A DNA stretch of 59,434 nt from an uncultured Prevotellaceae bacterium (lineage in GTDB: Bacteria > Bacteroidota > Bacteroidia > Bacteroidales > Bacteroidaceae), in the NCBI GenBank assembly GCA_946185485.1, contig CAMHJQ010000020.1:1-59434 (forward strand), given 5' to 3'. A program made the translations under genes and the position numbers. Numbering within the stretch: position 1 is the stretch's first letter; each line of letters begins with the position of its first letter. Below the pieces are notes generated by a model. It was not told where the DNA came from. It did no database searches and saw only the letters and a program-made list of their open reading frames with translations. This document shows, piece by piece, positions 7,647-15,037 of this stretch.

Positions 7647-8348
7647 ATGAAAGGTACAGTAGTTGACATATCAGGGAGGGAATGCCGTCTATACAAAGAT
7701 TCCAATGCTGAATTCTTGTTGGTTCAGCCTATAGACGAACATGACTTGGAGGTACTGGATCAGGAAGTAGAGATAATAAAAAGACTATCCGGAAAGCCAT
7801 TTTCCCTTGTTGTGTTTATGATAAAGGACTGGAATAAGGAACTCACACCTTGGCCGGCACCTCCAGTATTCGGTAAGATTCCTTTTGGCAATGGGGCTAC
7901 TGATACCTTGAATTTTATCGTAAGCCAACTATTGCCTTTGGTTCAAGAGGAAATACCTCATGTAATACTTGGCGGTTATTCCCTGGCAGGATTATTCACA
8001 CTATGGGCATCCTATCAGATAGACAAGTTTGAGGGGATAGTTGCTGCTTCTCCATCGGTCTGGTTCCCCAAGTGGATTGAATATGCTACAGATAATGAAC
8101 CATTTGCAAAATCCATCTATCTCAGTCTTGGGGATAAGGAGGAAAAGACAAAGAATCCTGTGATGGCTCAAGTAGGCAATGCTATACGTAAGTTAAATGA
8201 GCTGTTAACAGAGCAGATTGACAAAACAATACTAGAATGGAATCCAGGCAACCATTTCATCGATTCAGAAAAGAGAACGGCGAAAGGTTTTGCATGGGTA
8301 ATGAACAAGTGGTATGACACAAGAACAATACAAAGAATTATTGCGTAG
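7647..8348 (+). CDS. Alpha/beta-hydrolase, esterase-like
   Basis: 233 residues without signal peptide. The nucleophile elbow GGYSLAG places the catalytic Ser at about residue 112; LSLGDKEEK probably carries the acid and NPGNHF the His, giving a complete triad in the usual order. The layout resembles bacterial esterase D / enterochelin-esterase-type proteins. Substrate unknown. Its 3' end overlaps the next gene by 35 bases in another frame. Confidence 0.75.
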   Translation: MKGTVVDISGRECRLYKDSNAEFLLVQPIDEHDLEVLDQEVEIIKRLSGKPFSLVVFMIKDWNKELTPWPAPPVFGKIPFGNGATDTLNFIVSQLLPLVQEEIPHVILGGYSLAGLFTLWASYQIDKFEGIVAASPSVWFPKWIEYATDNEPFAKSIYLSLGDKEEKTKNPVMAQVGNAIRKLNELLTEQIDKTILEWNPGNHFIDSEKRTAKGFAWVMNKWYDTRTIQRIIA

Positions 8349-8697
8349 TCAGCAAGGCGAACTAGATGCTGTGCTGATGTACCAGAGTCTAGCTAAAGTA
8401 GTTAAGACCGACAAAGAACGAGAGACTTTCCTTCAGTTGGCAAAGGAAGAAGGCAGACATGCAAGTGTTTTCCATGCCTATACGAAAGAAGGTTTGAAGC
8501 CGAAGAAAACGATGGCTCGTATAATGCCAATTCTCTATTATCTTTTAAGAAAGAAGCGGCTTTACAAACTCATAGCTGACGGAGAGTACAAGGCGGCTGT
8601 TGGTTATGAACATTTGATAGCAGACTTTCCAGATGTGGAGAGCGTGAAGAATGATGAAAAACGTCATGGTGATATGGTATCAGGACTTCTTGAATGA
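8314..8697 (+). CDS. Rubrerythrin/ferritin-like diiron protein
   Basis: 127 residues, all-helical. The spaced Glu/His pattern Q-G-E-L-D-A, K-E-E-G-R-H near residues 45-50, then GYEHL and DEKRHGDM matches the two halves of a ferritin-like diiron four-helix bundle; the ExxH pairs are the metal ligands. The family scavenges peroxide or acts in membrane-linked iron chemistry. Start ATG 8314 lies inside the esterase gene; a later start would lose the first helix. Its TGA overlaps the start of the next gene (ATGATAG). Confidence 0.75.
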   Translation: MTQEQYKELLRSQQGELDAVLMYQSLAKVVKTDKERETFLQLAKEEGRHASVFHAYTKEGLKPKKTMARIMPILYYLLRKKRLYKLIADGEYKAAVGYEHLIADFPDVESVKNDEKRHGDMVSGLLE

Positions 8698-8903
8698 TAG
8701 ATATCTCAGCATACATACAGAGTGATTGGGCTTGGCATAACATCAACCTTGCTACGCTGACTATTGATGCTTGTGCCATTCCGTTTGTTCTGATTGGAGC
8801 ATTTCTTGGTATTCGACTCGTGAAATTTCTGCCAGAGAAGGGATTCCGTATATTCACAACTATAGTAACTATTATCAGTGTCCTTGTGATGTTGCTTACA
8901 TAA
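8694..8903 (+). pseudogene. C-terminal remnant of a TauE/SafE (TSUP) permease
   Basis: Only 69 residues, but AIPFVLIGAFLGIRLVKFLP and the following hydrophobic stretch match the last two membrane segments of the TSUP (sulfite exporter TauE/SafE) family, which is normally about 250 residues. The N-terminal six or so membrane helices are missing. It still has a start codon coupled to the upstream stop, so it may be translated as a two-helix membrane peptide. Deletion remnant is the simplest reading; a recruited small membrane protein is the alternative. Confidence 0.55.
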
Positions 8904-8905
8904 AG

Positions 8906-9634
8906 ATGAAGAGAAAACTGAACCTGCGAGATCTTGGTGGTGTTGGTGGCGGTATCGTCCCCAAAGGGTTTTTCTTGCGTAGTGGGAAGCTCAGTATCCT
9001 AACACCCGAAGAATGTGTCGGACTCTGTAATAAGTATGGTGTCAAGTGTGTCATCGACCTCAGGACACCAGTAGAGTCGGCTGAATTTCCAGACCCATTA
9101 CCTGAAGGAATTGAGTATCTGCAAATTCCCCTATTGAGTGATGCGGCTATCGGCATTACCCACGAGACAGGTTCAGACCCGATGACCATCATCAAGAACT
9201 TACGCAAGCATCCTGAGAAGCTGAAGGAGATGATACCAGACTTCAAGGCTCTCTATACAGACATCGTGACAGATGAATACTCCCGAAGCCAATTGGAAAA
9301 AGCTGTCTGGACATTGAAGGATAATGCGAGGAAAGGCATCTGTACGCTCTTTCATTGTACTGCTGGCAAGGATAGGACGGGTATTGTCAGTATGGCCTTG
9401 TTAAGATCCTATGGTGTCAATGACGAAGAAATCATCAAAGACTATATGCGTACCAACCGTAATGCTTTCTGTCCGACGTTGAAGAAATGCCTGGGTATTG
9501 GACTGATGACATTGAATTGGGACTTGGTAAAGACAGCTTACAATTCTTTTATGGCTCAAAGGGAACTCATAGTAACAGCATTAAAGGAATATGGAAAAGT
9601 TCCTCGACCTGGAAGAATTGAAATACGACATTAA
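8906..9634 (+). CDS. Tyrosine-protein phosphatase (LipA/Y_phosphatase3 type)
   Basis: 242 residues from ATG 8906, two bases after the preceding stop; an upstream in-frame start at 8771 would lie within another gene and is rejected. The signature loop HCTAGKDRTG holds the catalytic Cys (about 151) and Arg. The N-terminal NLRDLGG and LRSGKLS, then CVIDLRTPVE, are typical of the bacterial LipA-like phosphatases that act on phosphotyrosine or phosphoinositides. No signal peptide, so cytoplasmic. Penultimate gene of the operon. Confidence 0.88.
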   Translation: MKRKLNLRDLGGVGGGIVPKGFFLRSGKLSILTPEECVGLCNKYGVKCVIDLRTPVESAEFPDPLPEGIEYLQIPLLSDAAIGITHETGSDPMTIIKNLRKHPEKLKEMIPDFKALYTDIVTDEYSRSQLEKAVWTLKDNARKGICTLFHCTAGKDRTGIVSMALLRSYGVNDEEIIKDYMRTNRNAFCPTLKKCLGIGLMTLNWDLVKTAYNSFMAQRELIVTALKEYGKVPRPGRIEIRH

Positions 9635-9649
9635 CTACTTTTTAGAGAT

Positions 9650-9952
9650 ATGGCATTACCGAAGTTTATTATAACAATGGATGGTTACTTTCGCCTTGGC
9701 ATGGTTAATCAGCATAAAGACCTGTTGAAGCCAGGTGATTCATGTTTAGGTGGTGGCTACTATCATTTCGATTATACATCGAACAGAATCGTTCTTGACC
9801 GCTCTTCCTATGACTTCGGTAAGCCCAAGTGGCACCTGTTGGAAGTCCTGAAGGTTCCGTCAGTGTATCGTGGCCTGCGACTGGTTTACTTCTATGATGA
9901 TGACCGTGAGTTTGATGTCGGTCAGGAACTGCAAATAGAATACTATGACTGA
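9650..9952 (+). CDS. Hypothetical protein
   Basis: 100 residues, soluble, beta-rich with many aromatic residues (GGGYYHFDY, LVYFYDDDREFDVG). Not recognised. It follows the phosphatase by 15 bases and ends the operon. The 245-base gap after it contains only the promoter of the next gene and no clear terminator. Confidence 0.6.
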   Translation: MALPKFIITMDGYFRLGMVNQHKDLLKPGDSCLGGGYYHFDYTSNRIVLDRSSYDFGKPKWHLLEVLKVPSVYRGLRLVYFYDDDREFDVGQELQIEYYD

Positions 9953-10150
9953 CTATGACACCATAATCTTATATTTCATTGCTATCTTGATAATATGATA
10001 TTCTTCTTCCTGTAGAAAGATGATACTCATCTTCTTCGGCGAGGATCTCTTATGATATTATATATAAGGTACGCGATGCACATTAATAATTTAATCGCTA
10101 AATAAAACTAAAACTTTATAGAAGTGTGAGTTGTTCAGATGGAAAATGAT

Positions 10151-10159
10151 TATTTTTGC
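10151..10159 (+). promoter_or_regulatory. -7 box of the YqeY gene
   Basis: TATTTTTGC, 38 bases before ATG 10198, the best forward box in the 9953-10197 gap. Confidence 0.5.
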
Positions 10160-10197
10160 AGCATAAAAACGTATTGATTGATAATAATAACGATATT

Positions 10198-10647
10198 ATG
10201 GCATTATTCGATCAGATTAGCGAGGACATCAAGTCTGCGATGAAGGCTCGCGACAAAGTGCGTCTGGAGACGCTTCGCAACATTAAGAAAGTGTTCCTGG
10301 AAGCAAAGACGGCTCCTGGAGCCAACGATACATTGGCTGATGCTGATGCATTGAAGATTATCTCAAAACTGGCCAAGCAGGGCAAGGAGACTGCGGCAAC
10401 CTACACACAGGCAGGACGTCAGGACTTGGCTGATGCAGAGTTGGCACAGGTAGAAGTACTTGAGAGTTATCTGCCGAAACAACTTTCCCAAGAGGAGATT
10501 GAGTCAGAGGTGAAGAAGATTATTGCTGAAGTGGGGGCCACAAGCATGAAGGAGATGGGAAAGGTAATGGGCACAGCCAGCAAACAGTTGGCAGGAAAGG
10601 CGGATGGCCGAGTCATCTCTGAGATTGTAAAGAAGCTCCTTGCATAA
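10198..10647 (+). CDS. GatB/YqeY-domain protein
   Basis: 149 residues from ATG 10198, the usual YqeY length. FDQISEDIKSAMKARDKVRL at the start, ESYLPKQLSQEEI in the middle and the C-terminal GKVMGTASKQLAGKADGRVI are YqeY signatures. The domain is the tRNA-binding tail of the amidotransferase GatB; the stand-alone protein's exact function is not settled. Monocistronic, with a strong terminator at 10793-10832. Confidence 0.88.
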   Translation: MALFDQISEDIKSAMKARDKVRLETLRNIKKVFLEAKTAPGANDTLADADALKIISKLAKQGKETAATYTQAGRQDLADAELAQVEVLESYLPKQLSQEEIESEVKKIIAEVGATSMKEMGKVMGTASKQLAGKADGRVISEIVKKLLA

Positions 10648-10792
10648 TCTTTGATCTTATGTCTAGAATTCGTGGCACAATAATGGCACAGAGCATTGTA
10701 ACTCGTTGGTACTCAGTATGTGCTTTAAATTTCAACGAGGATGAGTATTAATATTAGGTATTGATTTCAAACGAAGTCCTCTGATAATCAAT

Positions 10793-10832
10793 AAGGTGTG
10801 CAAATATAAATCATTTGCACACCTTGTTTTTT
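10793..10832 (+). terminator. Intrinsic terminator after YqeY
   Basis: Perfect 13-bp arms (AAGGTGTGCAAAT and ATTTGCACACCTT) with a 7-base loop, followed by GTTTTTTC. The preceding 10648-10790 holds no gene; it contains a TGGCACA direct repeat (twice) and a CTCGTTG/CAACGAG dyad of unknown meaning. Confidence 0.85.
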
Positions 10833-10882
10833 CTCTAATGCTTCGAGGCCTGGCATGGCTTGGCGAGGAAGCAAAAATGTAT

Positions 10883-12130
10883 TTATAGTCTCACGCCCAA
10901 GGAAACTCGAGCGTATGCGTCGTAGATGTTGACCTTGCTCTGGTCTGTCTTATAAGTGAAATTGTTGAACTGCGCCTGGAGTCCAATGAAATAATTGCTC
11001 CAGTTGTAGGCAATGCCGATTCGCAGGTCAAGGTTGAGCCGTAGGGCACTATAGGTCGTCTCAGGCTCGATTTCCCAAAAGTCAAATTGGTCGAGTACGA
11101 TATTGTCTTCTTCTTCGCTGATGCTTATGGGCTTGTGTGTGGCACCGTTTTCCCACCTCCTGGTGTCTTTGTTCCATTTCCCGTAGTCGTCTTCCGGAGC
11201 TTGGGGAAGAGGCAGGCTGTAGTTACAGTCGAATTTATAGGCTTTCACGCGGTTATAGACGCTGAGGGTGGGCATGGCCATGGCGTTGACGACAAGGCCG
11301 CGCAGGGGCACCCAGTTGTAGCCATAGCCGACGCCGATGTTGGCCTGATGGACTTTGATCTTGCCCACGTTGTGGCTTAGGAGCATCAACACGATGTTCT
11401 GGTAGTCCGAATAGTCGTATGACGACTGGTACCAGGTAGCGCCGAGAAGTAACGATCCTGCTGAACGGCGCTGGATGACAGACTGGTTGTAGGCGGCAGC
11501 TTGGGAGTAGCGACGTCCGTTGAATACATAGTATCCATTAATATAGACAGAACGAACCCATATAGGAGCAGACGTATTCAGTGCCGTGTTATAGGGCTCT
11601 TCTTCTGCCTTCCCGTCCTTGTAGGTCGTTGCTTGGAAGGCTGTTTCGCTGGTGTTGAACCGTCTCAGTCGGAAGTTGAACCCATACCTGGCTCCTGTCG
11701 AGCTGATGGTGAAATTGCGTCCAGCATTCTTGACGAGCGACTGGGAAAGGGATATACCCGTGCCTCGGTAGCCCACCCAGATACCGACGGAGGATGATAT
11801 AGGAGGCTCAATGCTCAACTGCCAGTCAGCAGTCTCGTTGTATTCAGGGAATTCTATGGCGTTGTCGTAGTCCACATCCACCATGGTCTCTTTGTAGCGG
11901 AGAATGACCCTCCAAGGCTTGTCAGGGACTTCGATATAGTGCGGGTCGACTTTTTTCTTTGCTTTATTGTCCAGAAATTGCTGCAGTTGGCGAAGCCGTC
12001 CCATCAAAGTCTTGGCACTATCGGGCCGAACCGATATTTCCTGTGTATTTACGCTGTCAGTCGTATTCTGTACCTGCGCTGATGCACTCAAAGAAAATAG
12101 CAGGCAGCAGATAATGATTCTTCCTGTCAT
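10883..12130 (-). CDS. DUF4421-type exported protein
   Basis: 415 residues from ATG 12130, chosen because it yields a clean signal peptide (MTGRIIICCLLFSLSASAQ) and because the -7 box lies upstream at 12154-12161, inside the longer alternative frame. After a helical segment (LMGRLRQLQQFLDNK) the rest alternates short beta strands with aromatic ends, including a C-terminal strand ending VSLGVRL, which suggests an outer-membrane beta barrel. It resembles Bacteroidota DUF4421 proteins; no biochemical role is known. Confidence 0.65.
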   Translation of the reverse strand: MTGRIIICCLLFSLSASAQVQNTTDSVNTQEISVRPDSAKTLMGRLRQLQQFLDNKAKKKVDPHYIEVPDKPWRVILRYKETMVDVDYDNAIEFPEYNETADWQLSIEPPISSSVGIWVGYRGTGISLSQSLVKNAGRNFTISSTGARYGFNFRLRRFNTSETAFQATTYKDGKAEEEPYNTALNTSAPIWVRSVYINGYYVFNGRRYSQAAAYNQSVIQRRSAGSLLLGATWYQSSYDYSDYQNIVLMLLSHNVGKIKVHQANIGVGYGYNWVPLRGLVVNAMAMPTLSVYNRVKAYKFDCNYSLPLPQAPEDDYGKWNKDTRRWENGATHKPISISEEEDNIVLDQFDFWEIEPETTYSALRLNLDLRIGIAYNWSNYFIGLQAQFNNFTYKTDQSKVNIYDAYARVSLGVRL

Positions 12131-12153
12131 ATGATGTTTTACAATATTTGGTA

Positions 12154-12161
12154 CAAAGATA
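12154..12161 (-). promoter_or_regulatory. -7 box of the DUF4421 gene
   Basis: Minus strand TATCTTTG, 24 bases before ATG 12130. It decides the start codon, because the longer reading frame would begin upstream at 12166. Confidence 0.45.
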
Positions 12162-12180
12162 CTCATTTAATTTGAAACGC

Positions 12181-12303
12181 GCAAGAAAAAACAAAGAATC
12201 TTGTAAAAGGTGGTTTATCGAGAACTGGAGTGTCTGGCTCGACTTGCGCATTATCTGGATGACCGTCAGGACCATCTTCGTCCATGACGAGCATGCCTAT
12301 TAG
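12181..12303 (+). pseudogene. C-terminal remnant of an exopolysaccharide sugar transferase
   Basis: The forward frame ending in TAG at 12301-12303 reads FIENWSVWLDLRIIWMTV and then RTIFVHDEHAY. This is the characteristic tail of bacterial sugar transferases (undecaprenyl-phosphate glycosyl-1-phosphate transferases, WcaJ/PglC superfamily), where Y-I-x-N-W-S-x-x-x-D-x-x-I precedes a final Ala-Tyr. Upstream the frame loses similarity within about a dozen codons and no start is present. I read it as a leftover from a lost capsule or exopolysaccharide gene. Confidence 0.55.
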
Positions 12304-12325
12304 GGCAGTCTTTATGAGAGAAAAG

Positions 12326-12358
12326 AAAAGGCAGTGAGCAGTGATCTTACTGCCTTTT
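12326..12358 (-). terminator. Terminator at the end of xerD
   Basis: AAAAGGCAGT and ACTGCCTTTT form a perfect 10-bp stem that includes the xerD stop region; on the minus strand it is followed by a T-rich stretch. Confidence 0.6.
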
Positions 12359-13264
12359 CATATTTCGGGGGTGGTGCTCCAGGATTTGCTGGCGCAGCGT
12401 CGACATGTCGATATGGGTGTAGATTTCCGTAGTGCCGATATGTTCGTGGCCCAGCATGGCCTGGATGGCGCGGAGGTCGGCACCGCCTTCCAGCAGGGCT
12501 GTGGCAAAGGAATGGCGCAGCGTGTGCGGCGAGATGGTTTTCTGAATGCCTGCCGCAACGGCCTGCTGCTTGATCATGATGAGAATCATGGTGCGTGTCA
12601 GGTGGGCGCCGCGCCGGTTCAGGAAGACATAGTCCTCCTCGCCCGCCTTGATGGTCATGAGATTGCGGACAAGATACCAGTCTTGCAGCTCTTGGATGGC
12701 CTTGGGTGAGATGGGCACCAGCCGCTCTTTCGCCCCTTTGCCGAAGACGCGGATGTACCTTTCTTCCAGATAGAGATTGCTCAGCTTCAGGTTGACGAGT
12801 TCGCTGACACGCAGACCACAAGAAAACAGCACTTCGATGATGGCGCGGTTGCGGTGTCCTTCCCATTTCGACAGGTCGATGCTGTTTTCCAAAGCGTCGA
12901 CCTCATCCGGCGACAGCACCTCGGGCAGATGTGCACCCAATACGGGCGACTCCAACAGTTCCGACGGGTCGTCGTCGCGGTAGCCGTCCAACTGCAGGAA
13001 ACGGTAGAACGACCGCACACCGCTAAGGATGCGGCACTGTGAGCGCGGCCCGATGCCGATGTCGTGCAGCGAGGCAGCAAAATGTTGCAGGTCTGCCAGT
13101 TGAACATCCAGCAGGTCCTTGTCCTCTGCCTCTAAATAGTTCAGCAGTTTCAGCAGGTCGCGCTCGTAGGCTTCCTGGGTATGACGAGAGAACCCACGCT
13201 GCAGTTTCATGTAGCGGTGGTAGGCTTTGACCATATTTGCGGCTGTTTTCTTGCCCGTTTGCAT
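12347..13264 (-). CDS. xerD: Tyrosine recombinase XerD
   Basis: 305 residues from ATG 13264 (a start 11 codons later is possible). N-terminal SAM-like core-binding domain to about residue 110, then the catalytic domain with Arg in CGLRVSELVNL, Lys in FGKGAKERLVP, His/Arg in SPHTLRHSFAT, and GHEHIGTTEIYTHI carrying the second His and the nucleophile Tyr. Length and motif wording fit chromosomal XerD, which resolves chromosome dimers at dif with XerC. Divergent from aroQ, with overlapping promoters between. It lies far from the lipoprotein inversion module, which has its own recombinase. Confidence 0.88.
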   Translation of the reverse strand: MQTGKKTAANMVKAYHRYMKLQRGFSRHTQEAYERDLLKLLNYLEAEDKDLLDVQLADLQHFAASLHDIGIGPRSQCRILSGVRSFYRFLQLDGYRDDDPSELLESPVLGAHLPEVLSPDEVDALENSIDLSKWEGHRNRAIIEVLFSCGLRVSELVNLKLSNLYLEERYIRVFGKGAKERLVPISPKAIQELQDWYLVRNLMTIKAGEEDYVFLNRRGAHLTRTMILIMIKQQAVAAGIQKTISPHTLRHSFATALLEGGADLRAIQAMLGHEHIGTTEIYTHIDMSTLRQQILEHHPRNMKRQ

Positions 13265-13273
13265 TTTATTTTG

Positions 13274-13293
13274 TACTTTTGCCTGCAAAATTA
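13274..13293. promoter_or_regulatory. Divergent -7 boxes for aroQ and xerD
   Basis: Forward TACTTTTGC at 13274-13282 for aroQ and reverse TAATTTTGC at 13285-13293 for xerD, two bases apart. RNA polymerase could hardly occupy both at once, so the two genes may compete for transcription. Confidence 0.55.
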
Positions 13294-13310
13294 CAAAAAA
13301 TCTTTGAAAT

Positions 13311-13733
13311 ATGAAAATCCAAATCATCAATGGTCCCAATCTGAACCTCCTCGGCACCCGTGAGCCGGGCATCTACGGCACGTCCTCCTTCGACCAGTAT
13401 CTGCCGCAATTGCGGGCACAGTATCCCGACATCACCATCGACTATTACCAGAGCAATGTCGAGGGCGAGCTCATCAACAAGATGCAGGAGGTGGGCTTCA
13501 GTTACGACGGCATCGTGCTCAATGCCGGAGCCTATACCCATACGTCGGTGGCTCTCCACGACTGCATCCGCTCGCTGAAGTGCCCCGTCATCGAGGTGCA
13601 CATCTCCAATGTCCATCAGCGTGAAGAGTTCCGCCACCATTCCTTCATCTCGGCAGCCTGCAAGGGTGTCATCTGCGGCTTCGGCCTCGACTCCTACCGC
13701 CTCGCCGTCGAAGCGTTGAACCATAATCTTTAG
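13311..13733 (+). CDS. aroQ: Type II 3-dehydroquinate dehydratase
   Basis: 140 residues. NGPNLNLLGTREPGIYG carries the catalytic Tyr (about 22) and the Arg of the flexible lid; NAGAYTHTSVAL, EVHISNVHQREEFR and the following HHSF are the remaining family signatures, with the catalytic His and substrate-binding residues present. It converts 3-dehydroquinate to 3-dehydroshikimate in the shikimate pathway as a cytoplasmic dodecamer. A 7-bp repeat tract follows its stop. Confidence 0.93.
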   Translation: MKIQIINGPNLNLLGTREPGIYGTSSFDQYLPQLRAQYPDITIDYYQSNVEGELINKMQEVGFSYDGIVLNAGAYTHTSVALHDCIRSLKCPVIEVHISNVHQREEFRHHSFISAACKGVICGFGLDSYRLAVEALNHNL

Positions 13734-13806
13734 ACTCTCAACTCTCAACTCTCAACTCTCTTCTCTCAACTCTCTTCTCTCAACCCTCATCTCTAAACTC
13801 TCAACT
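13732..13806. repeat. 7-bp-periodic tract (CTCTCAA family)
   Basis: About ten imperfect heptamers of ACTCTCA/ACTCTTC/CTCTAAA type fill the whole gap between the aroQ stop and the next start codon. The same family recurs at 20742-20836, 22127-22165 and, inverted, at 53266-53302. Confidence 0.85.
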
Positions 13807-13810
13807 ACCA

Positions 13811-14437
13811 TTGGCCCTCGACGACTACATCCTCCAGCACATTGACCCGGAGCCGGAATACCTATATCGGCTTTGGCGAGCTACCAACATCCACATGCTG
13901 CACGGCCGCATGGCCTCGGGCCATCTGCAGGGACGGCTGCTGAAGATGCTGGTCACGATGTTGCGTCCTAAGAACATCCTCGAGGTGGGCACCTTCAGCG
14001 GCTATTCCGCCATCTGCATGGCCGAAGGGCTGGACGAGGGCGGCATGGTCTACACCTTCGAGATTAACGACGAACAGGAGGATTTCACGCGGCCGTGGAT
14101 TGAGCAGTCGCCGGTGGCCGACAAGATACGCTTCATCATCGGTGATGCCATTACCGAGGCACCGCAACTGGGCGTCACCTTCGACCTGGTGTTCATCGAC
14201 GGCGACAAGCGCACCTACCGCCAGACCTGCGAGATGGCGCTGTCTGTGCTGAGGCCGGGGGGCTTCATCTTGGCCGACAATACCCTGTGGGATGGTCATG
14301 TCGTGGATGCTGCCTACGACAAGGACCCGCAGACCCGCGGCATCAGGGAGTTTAACGACTGGCTGCGCCAGGATTCGCGGGTCGAGCGCGTCATCCTTCC
14401 GTTGCGTGACGGACTGACGCTGATACGTAAATTATAG
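13811..14437 (+). CDS. Class I O-methyltransferase (caffeoyl-CoA type)
   Basis: 208 residues with TTG as the likely start; the first ATG would remove the N-terminal helix. The SAM-binding motif EVGTFSGYSAICMAEGL and downstream FEINDEQ, VFIDGDKRTY and RPGGFILADNTLWDG match the cation-dependent catechol/caffeoyl-CoA O-methyltransferase family; the two Asp and the Asn are the metal ligands. Substrate in Bacteroidota unknown. It sits directly behind a heptamer repeat tract. Confidence 0.82.
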   Translation: MALDDYILQHIDPEPEYLYRLWRATNIHMLHGRMASGHLQGRLLKMLVTMLRPKNILEVGTFSGYSAICMAEGLDEGGMVYTFEINDEQEDFTRPWIEQSPVADKIRFIIGDAITEAPQLGVTFDLVFIDGDKRTYRQTCEMALSVLRPGGFILADNTLWDGHVVDAAYDKDPQTRGIREFNDWLRQDSRVERVILPLRDGLTLIRKL

Positions 14438-14455
14438 CCCCGACAGCCCTGCGAG

Positions 14456-14542
14456 TTACAAAAAGTACATGTTTTTTCACTTTTTCCGTTTAAAAAGTTG
14501 CGCAATTCAATAAAAAAGCGTACTTTTGCTTACTTTTTGTAA
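14456..14542 (+). promoter_or_regulatory. Lrp-family gene promoter flanked by a 12-bp inverted repeat
   Basis: TTACAAAAAGTA at 14456-14467 and its exact complement TACTTTTTGTAA at 14531-14542 flank the promoter, whose -7 box TACTTTTGC is at 14521-14529 with TTGC about 19 bases upstream. Repeats bracketing the promoter of an Lrp/AsnC gene suggest autoregulation by the encoded protein, which is common in this family. Inference from arrangement only. Confidence 0.5.
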
Positions 14543-14572
14543 TGTAGTAACCAAACAACCCTGTCAAATAAG

Positions 14573-15037
14573 ATGGAAAAGATAGATAATCTTGACAAGA
14601 AGATTCTGAGTATTCTGTCCAAGAATGCGCGTATTCCTTTTAAGGACGTGGCTGCCGAGTGTAACGTCTCCCGTGCTGCCATCCACCAGCGTGTGCAGCA
14701 CCTCATCGAGGGCGAGGTCATCATAGGCAGCGGCTTTGATGTCAACCCGAAGAGTCTTGGCTATAGCACTTGTACATACGTAGGTATCACCTTGGAGCGC
14801 GGATCCATGTATAAGGAGGTCGTCGAGTGCCTGCAGCATATCCCCGAGGTCGTTGAGTGCCACTTCACCACCGGTCCCTATACCATGCTGGTGAAGCTCT
14901 ATGCCCGCGACAACGAACAGCTGATGCATCTGCTCAATGGTCGCCTGCAGGACATCCCCGGCGTGGTGGCCACCGAGACGCTGATATCCCTTGAACAGAG
15001 CATCAAGCGCGAGATTCCCGTTAATTTTGAAGAATAA
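14573..15037 (+). CDS. Lrp/AsnC-family transcriptional regulator
   Basis: 154 residues. N-terminal winged HTH (NLDKKILSILSKNARIPF, then VSRAAIHQRVQHL) is the Lrp pattern, followed by the RAM/ligand-binding domain (YVGITLERGSMYKEVVECL, EVVECHFTTGPYTMLVKL). These proteins sense amino acids and form octamers that wrap DNA. The next gene starts at the overlapping TAATG, so the regulator is coupled to a peptidase fusion and may control amino-acid or peptide use. Confidence 0.9.
   Translation: MEKIDNLDKKILSILSKNARIPFKDVAAECNVSRAAIHQRVQHLIEGEVIIGSGFDVNPKSLGYSTCTYVGITLERGSMYKEVVECLQHIPEVVECHFTTGPYTMLVKLYARDNEQLMHLLNGRLQDIPGVVATETLISLEQSIKREIPVNFEE

Noticed and set aside
8771..8905. N-terminal extension of the tyrosine phosphatase
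   Set aside because: It overlaps the TSUP remnant in another frame; ATG 8906 gives the family's normal start.
10648..10790. Attachment-site remnant suggested by TGGCACA direct repeats and a CTCGTTG/CAACGAG dyad
   Set aside because: Too short and no integrase, tRNA end or flanking duplication supports it.
12347..13264. xerD as the enzyme for the lipoprotein inversion
   Set aside because: Its sequence is the chromosomal dif-resolving type and it lies 11 kb away; the adjacent Bacteroides-type recombinase is the better candidate.
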